Below are positions 14,594 to 21,024 of a stretch of 33,532 nucleotides of DNA, in pieces. This stretch comes from Actinomycetota bacterium. Lineage in GTDB: Bacteria > Actinomycetota > Actinomycetes > S36-B12. A model generated the notes under the pieces. The model did no database searches. It was given only the letters and a program-made list of their open reading frames with translations, and was not told the DNA's origin. Every line of letters begins with the position of its first letter. The stretch's first letter is position 1. Made by a program: the position numbers and the translations under genes. The DNA lies in contig WLOY01000020.1 in NCBI GenBank assembly GCA_009699015.1, forward strand, positions 1-33,532, written 5' to 3'.

Positions 14594-15577
14594 ATGCACG
14601 CCATCGTCGTCTCCGAGCCCGGTGATCCGAGCGTCCTGTCCTGGTCGCATCTCCCGTCCCCGCAGCCGGGTCCCGGCGAGGTCATCATCGATATCGCCGC
14701 CTCCGCCGTGAACCGGGCCGATCTGCTCCAGCGACAGGGCCACTATCCGCCGCCGCCCGGCGCCAGCGACATCCTCGGACTCGAATGCTCCGGCACCATC
14801 ACGGCCCTCGGTGCCGGCGTCACCTCGCGGGCAATCGGCGAGAAGGTCACGGCACTTCTCGCCGGCGGCGGTTACGCCGAGCAGGTCGCAGTTCCCGTCG
14901 GGCAGCTCATGAGCGTGCCCGCGCCGGTGCCGCTCGTCGAGGCGGCTTCATTGCCCGAGGTCGCCTGCACGGTGTGGAGCAACCTCGTCATGACCGCGCA
15001 CCTGCAGCAGGGCGAGTGGGTCCTCATCCACGGCGGTGGGTCGGGGATCGGGACGATGGCGATTCAGGTCGCGCGGGCGCTCGGCGCCCGAATCGCCGTC
15101 ACCGCCGGAAGCGCCGAGAAGCTCGAGGCCTGCGCAGCCCTCGGGGCCGACGTGCTCATCGACTACCGGCAGGAGGACTTCGTCGAGGCGACGGCTCAGG
15201 CCACGGCCGGGCGCGGCGTCGATGTCATCCTCGACAACATGGGCGCCTCATACCTCGACCGAAACCTCAGCGCCCTCGCCTTCGGCGGCCGCCTCGCCGT
15301 GATCGGGCTGCAAGGCGGGATCAAGGCCGAGGTCAACCTCGGCGCGATGCTCCGAAGGAACGCAACCGTGAACGCCCGCTCGCTTCGCGCACGGCCCCCG
15401 GCTGAGAAGGCGGCCATCTGCGCCGAGGTCGAGCGCAACATCTGGCCGTGGATCAGTGCAGGGCTCATCACCACGGTCATCGGTGCCCGCCTGCCCATGA
15501 ACGAGGCAGGCGATGCGCACCGCCTCCTCGAATCCGGGGCCGTAACCGGGAAGATCCTGCTCACGGCGGTCGGGTGA
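14594..15577 (+). CDS. NAD(P)H-quinone oxidoreductase, PIG3/zeta-crystallin type
   Basis: 327 residues of the zinc-independent MDR superfamily. PIG3-family markers are visible: AVNRADLLQRQGHYPPPPG (about 37-55), ILGLECSG, and the nucleotide-binding region VLIHGGGSGIGTMAIQVARALGA (residues about 141-163). It lacks the zinc-binding cysteines of alcohol dehydrogenases. The predicted reaction is NADPH-dependent reduction of quinones or other alpha,beta-unsaturated carbonyls in the cytoplasm. The ATG has GAGGGG 6 nt upstream and lies 8 nt after the K+ channel stop. Its TGA overlaps the GTG of the GH88 gene (GTGA), placing it in a four-gene operon. Confidence 0.92.
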   Translation: MHAIVVSEPGDPSVLSWSHLPSPQPGPGEVIIDIAASAVNRADLLQRQGHYPPPPGASDILGLECSGTITALGAGVTSRAIGEKVTALLAGGGYAEQVAVPVGQLMSVPAPVPLVEAASLPEVACTVWSNLVMTAHLQQGEWVLIHGGGSGIGTMAIQVARALGARIAVTAGSAEKLEACAALGADVLIDYRQEDFVEATAQATAGRGVDVILDNMGASYLDRNLSALAFGGRLAVIGLQGGIKAEVNLGAMLRRNATVNARSLRARPPAEKAAICAEVERNIWPWISAGLITTVIGARLPMNEAGDAHRLLESGAVTGKILLTAVG

Positions 15578-16842
15578 ACCGAGCCGGCGGCCGGCGCCCC
15601 GCATTCGCGAGCCTGCTGGCAGGCTCCATCACCGTGTCAGTCCTCGGCACGGCATGGGCAGCACCGGCCAGGGCGTCGTCGCCTCTCAATCCCCGCGCGA
15701 CCACCTCCGTGTCCTGCCTGCCGGTCCCGCACCCGGTCACCGCCGAGCAGACCACCGCCTTCTTCGACCTGGCCGCTCGCAAGCTCGGATCGGTGCGCAA
15801 TGCCGGTGCGAAGCGTTACCCGTTCGGCGCCCTGCATGCGACGCCCGACTACACCCGCACCTCCGCGACGGCCTGGACCTCCGGGTTCTTCGCCGCTGAG
15901 CTGTGGCTGCTCTACCAGCGCACGCAGGACACCCGCTGGCTCGACGCGGCGCGCGAGCAGACCCGCGGCCTCGTGCGCATCGCGGGCTACGGCGGATCCC
16001 ACGACCTCGGATTCATGGTGGGCCTCCCCACCGGCCTCGGTGCCAGCCTTGACCCGAGCCCCGAGCAGCGCGCCATCTATGCGGGCGCGCGGGCAACCGC
16101 GGCCCAGACCCTCGCCAAGCGCTGGAATCCCCGGGTGCTCGCCATGAAGTCGAGCGACTACGACGGCAGGTGGGGCCTCATCATCGACTCGGCGATGAAC
16201 GCCCCCCTCCTCATCGAGATCGGCCAGCTCATCGGCGGCGTCGAGGGTCAGGAACTGGAGTACCGCGGCACGCAGCACATGCTCACCCTCGCCCGCGACT
16301 TCGTCCGGCCCGATGGCTCGACCTTTCACCGCATGGCCTACAACCCGCGGACCGGCGCCCTCATCGGGCCCATCCCCGGGCAGGGATTCGATGCGAGGGC
16401 AAGCACCTGGGCGAGGGGCCAGGCCTGGGCCATCAACGGCTTCACCCGGGCCTACGAGCTCACGCAGAACCCGGCGATGCTCGAAGCCGCGCAGCGAACC
16501 GCCGCATTCTGGGTGTCGAAGGTGCCACCTGGCTGCATACCGGCCTGGGACTTCGACATCGGGAACACGAGGGCCCCGCGTGACTCCTCAGCAGCTGCGA
16601 TCGCCGCCGACGGCCTGCTCAGCCTGCGCCGGGTCGTCGGTGAGACGGCAGCAGACTACGGCGCCTACGCCGACGTCACCCTCGGGCTCCTCACGACCCC
16701 GTGGATCACCACGGCCCGCTCGGTCAACCCCGGGCTCCTGCTCCAGCAGAGCCTCAACGTGCCGAGCGACCCACGGGAGGGCTCGTACGTCTGGGGCGAC
16801 TTCTACCTGCTCAGCGCCCTTTCACCGCGCGCCCCGGCCTAG
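15574..16842 (+). CDS. Secreted GH88-family unsaturated glycuronyl hydrolase
   Basis: 422 residues from the GTG overlapping the previous stop. A signal peptide covers about 1-35 (RRPAFASLLAGSITVSVLG…ARASS), so the enzyme is exported. The (alpha/alpha)6 barrel family 88 signatures are present: two acidic motifs, HDLGFM with D144 and LIIDSAMNAPLL with D205, correspond to the catalytic aspartates of unsaturated glucuronyl hydrolases. STWARGQAWAINGFTRAYEL and RDSSAAAIAADGLL are also typical. The enzyme removes delta-4,5-unsaturated uronic acid residues left by polysaccharide lyases. No lyase or sugar transporter is adjacent, so the polysaccharide is unknown. It ends convergent with the SET-domain gene, sharing a CTAG. 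Confidence 0.87.
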   Translation: MNRAGGRRPAFASLLAGSITVSVLGTAWAAPARASSPLNPRATTSVSCLPVPHPVTAEQTTAFFDLAARKLGSVRNAGAKRYPFGALHATPDYTRTSATAWTSGFFAAELWLLYQRTQDTRWLDAAREQTRGLVRIAGYGGSHDLGFMVGLPTGLGASLDPSPEQRAIYAGARATAAQTLAKRWNPRVLAMKSSDYDGRWGLIIDSAMNAPLLIEIGQLIGGVEGQELEYRGTQHMLTLARDFVRPDGSTFHRMAYNPRTGALIGPIPGQGFDARASTWARGQAWAINGFTRAYELTQNPAMLEAAQRTAAFWVSKVPPGCIPAWDFDIGNTRAPRDSSAAAIAADGLLSLRRVVGETAADYGAYADVTLGLLTTPWITTARSVNPGLLLQQSLNVPSDPREGSYVWGDFYLLSALSPRAPA

Positions 16843-16851
16843 ACGGCCGGG
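16833..16851. terminator. Hairpin with both convergent stop codons in its loop
   Basis: CCCGGCC (16833-16839) pairs perfectly with GGCCGGG (16845-16851) around a 5-nt loop TAGAC. The loop and the adjoining stem base contain the stop codons of both the GH88 gene (TAG 16840-16842) and the SET gene (CTA 16839-16841 on plus). It is a GC-only 7-bp stem without a T-run, probably a bidirectional, actinobacterial-style terminator. Confidence 0.5.
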
Positions 16852-17342
16852 AGCGCGGCGATCCTTCTCATGAGATACGGGGAGAAGTAGCCCATGTACT
16901 TCGCCTGAACCACCGGGTCACGCCAGTCAGCGCCGGTGATGGTGCCCCGGCAGGCCGGTGTTCCGCACAGGCATGCGAACTCGTCGTAGTCGGACGCATC
17001 GCACATCGCGTAGTCGAAGCACAGCTCCTCGCCTACCTCGATATCGCGCATCGCCACGAGCAGCGTGCCGCCGACGAGGCCACAGTTCGGGTCGCACGAG
17101 TGGTTGAGCATGTCGCCGGCCTCAGGGGTATCGTCCGAGACCAGATAGAGGTCCTCATCGACCTGGATCGACCGGTGCTGACGGTCCTCGATGAGCGTCG
17201 AGAGTGTCTCCCGGGTGACCATCCAACCGCCGAACCCTACGACCGTCTCGCCCCTGCCGATCGGCTCCTGCGCGAACGATCCCCATCCCTTGCCCCCGGC
17301 CGGGCGCGCCTGCGCCTTGGGGTTCAGCCAGTTGTAGTCCAA
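16839..17342 (-). CDS. SET-domain protein lysine methyltransferase
   Basis: 167 residues if translation starts at the TTG at 17340-17342, chosen because GGGAGGTGA lies 5 nt before it. A longer frame to a GTG at 17453 would end 8 nt from the divergent bpa start and adds no conserved sequence. SET motifs: KGWGSFAQEPIGRGE (about 18-32), DMLNHSCDPNC (77-87, the pseudoknot NHSC), and VGEELCFDY (103-111). A cysteine-rich post-SET segment ACLCGTPACRG (C124, C126, C131 with C83) would bind zinc. The family transfers methyl groups from S-adenosylmethionine to lysines. The target is unknown; divergence from the proteasome activator bpa raises the possibility of a link to protein turnover, which is only inference. 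Confidence 0.85.
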   Translation of the reverse strand: MDYNWLNPKAQARPAGGKGWGSFAQEPIGRGETVVGFGGWMVTRETLSTLIEDRQHRSIQVDEDLYLVSDDTPEAGDMLNHSCDPNCGLVGGTLLVAMRDIEVGEELCFDYAMCDASDYDEFACLCGTPACRGTITGADWRDPVVQAKYMGYFSPYLMRRIAALPAV

Positions 17343-17347
17343 CCGAT

Positions 17348-17356
17348 TCACCTCCC
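17348..17356 (-). promoter_or_regulatory. Ribosome-binding site deciding the SET gene start
   Basis: GGGAGGTGA on the minus strand matches 8 of 9 positions of the full anti-Shine-Dalgarno complement and ends 5 nt before TTG 17342. The GTG inside the motif itself cannot use it as a binding site. This is the strongest ribosome-binding site noticed in the window. Confidence 0.65.
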
Positions 17357-17461
17357 GCTGAGCCGGCCGAATGCCGGCAAAACCAGAGAAGTCTGACACA
17401 CCCGGATGAACCCTGCGCACACTCGGATGGATTTCGGGCGCTGCGGATGTCACGATTAACC

Positions 17462-18025
17462 ATGGAATCGCTGCCCCAGGACAATCCGCAAGGCGACGTC
17501 GAACCCCATGAAGTGGTGGTCGTCGGACCCGATGGCATCACCCTCGGAACGATCTCAGGAAGCGGCATCGCCACCACCGAGCGTGCTGCGGACGAGGACT
17601 CCGGAACCGTCACCGACCTTGTCTCAGAGCCGGCCAAGGTCATGCGGATCGGTTCGATGATCAAGCAACTGCTTGAGGAAGTGAAGAGCGCACCGCTTGA
17701 CGAGGCAGCCAGGGCGCGCCTGCGGGAGATCCACCAGCAGTCGGTGAAGGAGTTGCAGGAGGGCCTCGCCCCCGAGCTCATCTTGGAACTCGACCGGCTC
17801 TCACTCCCCTTCGCGAGCGATACCCCGCCGAGCGATGCCGAACTGCGCATCGCGCAGGCACAGCTCGTCGGCTGGCTCGAGGGGCTCTTCCACGGGATTC
17901 AGGCCGCGCTGTTCGCCCAGCAGATGACCGCAAAGGCCCAGTTCGACGAGATGCGCCGTCAGGCGAACGTCGAGCCGCAGCTGCAAGCCGGGCAGGCACA
18001 GCGCGGCGCAGGGCAGTACCTATGA
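17462..18025 (+). CDS. bpa: Bacterial proteasome activator Bpa/PafE
   Basis: 187 residues. The ring-forming ATP-independent activator opens the 20S proteasome gate and feeds it unfolded or specific proteins. The extreme C-terminus is GAGQYL; the GQYL tail is the proteasome-docking motif of Bpa. The helical core is recognisable: LVSEPAKVMRIGSMIKQLLEEVKSA (about 50-75), LREIHQQSVKELQEGLAPELILELDRL, and LRIAQAQLVGWLEGLFHGIQAALFAQQM (about 130-158). The N-terminal 45 residues are variable. The ATG at 17462 has no ribosome-binding site, so the transcript may be leaderless. The final TGA overlaps the ATG of a 22-codon serine-rich frame. Presence of Bpa implies a proteasome elsewhere in the genome, unless the gene acts alone. 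Confidence 0.93.
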   Translation: MESLPQDNPQGDVEPHEVVVVGPDGITLGTISGSGIATTERAADEDSGTVTDLVSEPAKVMRIGSMIKQLLEEVKSAPLDEAARARLREIHQQSVKELQEGLAPELILELDRLSLPFASDTPPSDAELRIAQAQLVGWLEGLFHGIQAALFAQQMTAKAQFDEMRRQANVEPQLQAGQAQRGAGQYL

Positions 18026-18054
18026 GCAATTCCGAACCTATGAGCAATTCCGAA
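18019..18054 (+). repeat. Perfect 18-bp tandem duplication across the bpa stop
   Basis: CCTATGAGCAATTCCGAA occurs at 18019-18036 and again at 18037-18054 without any mismatch. The first copy contains the last Leu codon and stop of bpa. The duplication leaves Bpa unchanged but lengthens the following frame by six codons (MSNSEP then MSNSES). Confidence 0.9.
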
Positions 18055-18090
18055 TCTGCGATGCTCCGGGCGCCGATGGCGCACCGTTAG
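18022..18090 (+). CDS. Serine-rich 22-residue leader ORF before serS
   Basis: ATG at 18022-18024 overlaps the bpa stop (ATGA) and the frame ends with TAG at 18088-18090, 10 nt before the serS GTG. The product is [12 protein letters not shown] followed by [10 protein letters not shown]. Five of the first twelve codons are serine (AGC, TCC, AGC, TCC, TCT). A Ser-rich mini-ORF directly upstream of the seryl-tRNA synthetase gene resembles leader peptides whose translation senses charged tRNA. Translation would rely on reinitiation after bpa since no ribosome-binding site precedes it. A 5-bp hairpin GCGCC-GAT-GGCGC (18070-18082) lies within it. It may instead be a chance frame created by the duplication. 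Confidence 0.4.
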   Translation: MSNSEPMSNSESAMLRAPMAHR

Positions 18091-18093
18091 GCT
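18088..18093 (+). promoter_or_regulatory. Candidate leaderless -10 for serS
   Basis: TAGGCT (TANNNT) ends 7 nt before the GTG of serS and includes the mini-ORF stop. Spacing matches the other leaderless candidates in this window. If active, serS has a transcript lacking the leader frame. Confidence 0.4.
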
Positions 18094-18100
18094 GGCGGCC

Positions 18101-19408
18101 GTGATTGACCCGTCGATTCTCCGAAATGATCCCGATCTGCTGCGCGAGTCCCAGCGTCGTCGCGGCGAGGACGTCACCGTCATCGACCGGCTCGTAGACG
18201 CTGACGCCGCGAAGCGAGCGGCCGGCCTGCGCTTCGATGAGCTGCGCTCGGCCCAGAAGGAGATCGGCAAGCAGATCGGCCCGCTGCAGGGATCGCTGAA
18301 GAAGTCCCCTGATGCCGCGCGCCAGGCCGAGCTCGACACGCTCATGGGGCGCGCGAGCGCATTGGCCGACGAGGTCAAGGCGGCGAGCGCTGAGGCCGAT
18401 GAGGCCGAGGCCCTCGCTGCGCAGCTGTGGCTGCAGGTGAGCAATGTCGTGAGCCTGGAGTCGCCCGTGGGCGGCGAGGCCGACTTCACCGTCATCGAGC
18501 ATGTCGGCGCCCCTCGTGACTTCGTCGCTGAGGGCTTCGAGCCGCGCGACCACCTCGACATCGGCGAGCTCCTCGATGCGATCGATGTCGGCCGCGGCGC
18601 GAAGGTGTCGGGCTCGCGCTTCTACTACCTCAAGGGCTTGGGCGCGCAACTGGAGTTCGCGCTCCTCAACCTCGCGATGCAGCAGGCCGCCGACAACGGC
18701 TTCATCCCGATGATCACCCCGAGCCTGGTCCTGCCGTCGGCGATGGAGGGCACCGGATTCCTCGGCCAGGCGGCCGAGAACGTCTACCGGATCGAGTCCG
18801 ACGACATGTACCTCGTCGGGACGAGCGAGGTTCCGCTCGCCGCCTACCACTCCGACGAGATCATCGACGTCGCCGACCTCCCGCTTCGCTACGCCGGCTG
18901 GTCGAGTTGCTTTCGCCGAGAGGCCGGCTCGTACGGCAAGGACACCCGCGGCATCATCCGGGTCCACCAGTTCGACAAGGTCGAGATGTTCGTGTTCACC
19001 ACGCCGGAGGAGGCCCAGGCCGAGCACGCCAGGCTCCTGCAGTGGGAGAAGGACTTCGTCGACGCCCTCGAGATCCCCTACCGGGTCATTGACGTCGCAA
19101 CCGGCGACCTCGGGTCCAGCGCCGCACGCAAGTTCGACATCGAGGCCTGGATCCCGACCCAGCAGGCCTACCGCGAGATCACGAGCACCTCGAACACGAC
19201 GCAGTTCCAGGCGCGCAGGCTGAAGATCCGCCTGCGCGACGAGCAGGGCGTGCGCCCGCTCGCGACCCTCAACGGGACCCTGTGCGCGATGCCGCGAATC
19301 ATCGTCGCGATCCTGGAGAACCATCAGCAGCCCGACGGGTCGGTCGTTCTCCCGCAGGCCCTGCGCCCGTTCCTCGGTGGAAAGGCCGTGTTCACCCCGA
19401 GGGCGTAG
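18101..19408 (+). CDS. serS: Seryl-tRNA synthetase
   Basis: 435 residues, GTG start giving [22 protein letters not shown], the standard SerRS N-terminus. An antiparallel coiled-coil tRNA-binding arm occupies about 25-110. Class II catalytic motifs follow: the [10 protein letters not shown] serine-binding segment, motif 2 ([21 protein letters not shown]), the ETTSTSN-type loop ([16 protein letters not shown]), and motif 3 ([19 protein letters not shown]). It charges tRNA-Ser with serine in the cytoplasm. It is preceded by bpa and the serine-rich mini-ORF and followed 12 nt later by an HAD gene, an arrangement common in actinobacteria for the serS-HAD pair. Confidence 0.98.
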   Translation: MIDPSILRNDPDLLRESQRRRGEDVTVIDRLVDADAAKRAAGLRFDELRSAQKEIGKQIGPLQGSLKKSPDAARQAELDTLMGRASALADEVKAASAEADEAEALAAQLWLQVSNVVSLESPVGGEADFTVIEHVGAPRDFVAEGFEPRDHLDIGELLDAIDVGRGAKVSGSRFYYLKGLGAQLEFALLNLAMQQAADNGFIPMITPSLVLPSAMEGTGFLGQAAENVYRIESDDMYLVGTSEVPLAAYHSDEIIDVADLPLRYAGWSSCFRREAGSYGKDTRGIIRVHQFDKVEMFVFTTPEEAQAEHARLLQWEKDFVDALEIPYRVIDVATGDLGSSAARKFDIEAWIPTQQAYREITSTSNTTQFQARRLKIRLRDEQGVRPLATLNGTLCAMPRIIVAILENHQQPDGSVVLPQALRPFLGGKAVFTPRA

Positions 19409-19420
19409 CATCGGTTCATC

Positions 19421-20263
19421 ATGTCGATCTCGCCTGCCCTCGTGCCGCCACGTGTCTCCGCCGCATTCTTCGAGGACCGTCCGTTCCCCGAGCTGCTGGC
19501 GCTCGATATCGATGACACCCTCGTCACCCACCTCGGATCCGTGAACGAGCGGGTCGTCGATGCGGTCGGACGCGCGACGGCCGCCGGCATCAATGTCGTG
19601 CTCTCGACCGGCCGGACCATCTCGACCACCGCCCCGATCGCCCGAGCCCTCGGACTCGACGGCTGGGCGGTCTGCAGTAACGGCGCAATGCTCGCCATGG
19701 TGGAGCCAGAGACCATCGTCGAGACCGTCACCTTCGATCCGCGCTCGGTCCTCGATCGCATCGTCGCCCTCCTTCCTGGCGCGGTCTATGCCGTCGAGGA
19801 CACCCACGGGGTGTTCCACGCGACCCGCATCTTCGGCGCAGGGGCACTCGGCCTCTCCTTGCGCGAGGTCCCGTTCGAGCACCTCCTCAAGGAGCCGGTC
19901 GTCCGCCTCGTTGTTCGCAGCGACGAGCATGTCGAGACCGGATTCGGGGAGATCGTCGAGCAGATGGGCCTGCACACCGTCATCTTCGGAGTCGGCGACA
20001 CTGCCTGGATGGACATCGGCCCGACGGGGGTGAGCAAGGCGACCATGCTGGCGCGGCTGTGCAGCCGGCTCGATATCAACCCGGCGCGCACGGTGGCCGT
20101 CGGCGACTCATGGAACGACATCGACATGCTCTCGTGGGCAGGCACCGGCGTCGCCATGGGCTCGGCGCCCCGCTCCGTCACGAGCGCTGCCGATGCTACG
20201 ACCGACGCAACACCCGGCGATGGCGTCGCGGAGGTCATCGACGCACTGCTTGACTCTCGCTGA
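19421..20263 (+). CDS. Cof-type HAD hydrolase
   Basis: 280 residues of the HAD superfamily, subfamily IIB (Cof). Motif I DIDDT (29-33, nucleophile D29), motif II VVLSTGRT, a C2 cap of about 100 residues, motif III lysine in GVSKATMLARL, and motif IV GDSWNDIDMLSWAGTGVAMG. These enzymes dephosphorylate sugar phosphates, nucleotides or flavin precursors (FMN, PLP); the substrate is not readable from sequence. It starts 12 nt after serS and is probably co-transcribed, though a TAGCAT element 9 nt upstream of the ATG could also give an independent leaderless start. Length is typical. Confidence 0.9.
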   Translation: MSISPALVPPRVSAAFFEDRPFPELLALDIDDTLVTHLGSVNERVVDAVGRATAAGINVVLSTGRTISTTAPIARALGLDGWAVCSNGAMLAMVEPETIVETVTFDPRSVLDRIVALLPGAVYAVEDTHGVFHATRIFGAGALGLSLREVPFEHLLKEPVVRLVVRSDEHVETGFGEIVEQMGLHTVIFGVGDTAWMDIGPTGVSKATMLARLCSRLDINPARTVAVGDSWNDIDMLSWAGTGVAMGSAPRSVTSAADATTDATPGDGVAEVIDALLDSR

Positions 20264-20312
20264 CACGTCGGTCAGTTGACGGGAACCCTCGTCGCGCCAG
20301 CCGACTTCCGCC

Positions 20313-20369
20313 TAGACTGCGGTTTTCCGCAGTCGGTGATTGCTGAGGATCCCGGGGCGGATCCTCGGC
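20313..20369 (+). promoter_or_regulatory. Structured leader with two strong hairpins upstream of NarL-type regulator
   Basis: Hairpin 1: GACTGCGG-TTTT-CCGCAGTC (20315-20334), a perfect 8-bp stem. Hairpin 2: GCTGAGGATCC (20342-20352) with GGATCCTCGGC (20359-20369), 11 pairs including one G-T and a 6-nt loop. The ribosome-binding site GGGAGG and GTG start follow within 17 nt. TAGACT at 20313-20318 is a possible -10 overlapping hairpin 1. Neither stem is followed by a T-run. They could be a transcript-end structure for the HAD gene or a control element for the regulator. Confidence 0.45.
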
Positions 20370-20385
20370 GAAGTGAGGGAGGGTC

Positions 20386-21024
20386 GTGCGCCGCAGGGCC
20401 TTGATCGTCGAGGACGAGCCGATGGTGGCTGCCCTAACCGCGAGTGCCCTCGAGACCGGGGGCTTCGAGGTCCGGACGGCGCATGACGCCCCGGCGGCCC
20501 GCAAGGCAGTGCGCGCCTTCGACCCCGACATCGCCCTCCTCGACGTCGGACTCGGCTCCGGGCCCAGCGGCGTCGACCTCGCCCATGTGCTCAGCCGCAA
20601 GCATCCCGGCGTCGCACTGCTCATGCTCACGAAGGTGACCGATCTCCGAGCCCTCGGCATGACCCCCGCGGATCTTCCGGACGCGTGCTCATACGTCCCA
20701 AAGTCGACGATCGTCTCGACGAGTCAGCTCCTCGCGATCGTCGAGGACGTCCTGCGCGATCAAGGAATGACCTACGACCAGCCGCAGCCGAGCGGGCCGC
20801 TCTCCCGCCTCTCCCGCGCCCAGCTCGATGTCCTGCGCAGAGTGGCGCAGGGCTTCAGCACCCCCGAGATTGCCCGCCAGCGCACATGCACGACCAGCGC
20901 CGTCGAAAAGCTCCTCGGCAGCGTCTACCTCGATCTCGGCATCGGTTCGGGCGGCCCGCTCATTCCCCGGTCCGAGGCCATCCGCCTCTACATCGCCCAC
21001 GCCGGAATTCCCGATCGGTCATGA
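20386..21024 (+). CDS. NarL/LuxR-family response regulator
   Basis: 212 residues with a GTG start and GGGAGG 3-8 nt upstream. Receiver domain: acidic E9-D10-E11, phosphoacceptor D53 (IALLDVGLG), and K106 (YVPKSTI). The C-terminal LuxR-type HTH (about 138-195) reads LSRAQLDVLRRVAQGFSTPEIARQRTCTTSAVEKLLGSVYLDLGI. The recognition helix resembles the NarL consensus only loosely. It overlaps the downstream kinase by 4 nt (ATGA), so both are translationally coupled. Targets are unknown. Confidence 0.92.
   Translation: MRRRALIVEDEPMVAALTASALETGGFEVRTAHDAPAARKAVRAFDPDIALLDVGLGSGPSGVDLAHVLSRKHPGVALLMLTKVTDLRALGMTPADLPDACSYVPKSTIVSTSQLLAIVEDVLRDQGMTYDQPQPSGPLSRLSRAQLDVLRRVAQGFSTPEIARQRTCTTSAVEKLLGSVYLDLGIGSGGPLIPRSEAIRLYIAHAGIPDRS

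Noticed and set aside
16839..17453. GTG at 17453 as SET gene start
   Set aside because: It lies 8 nt from the divergent bpa start and has no ribosome-binding site, whereas the TTG at 17342 has a near-perfect one.
18038..19975. 645-codon minus-strand frame opposite serS and the HAD gene
   Set aside because: It is the antisense of two certain genes; its Asp/Glu/Arg/Gly-rich composition is typical of a high-GC shadow frame.
20685..21020. Extended N-terminus of the sensor kinase
   Set aside because: It overlaps the regulator in another frame and is Arg/Pro-rich; the ATGA overlap at 21021 is the natural start.
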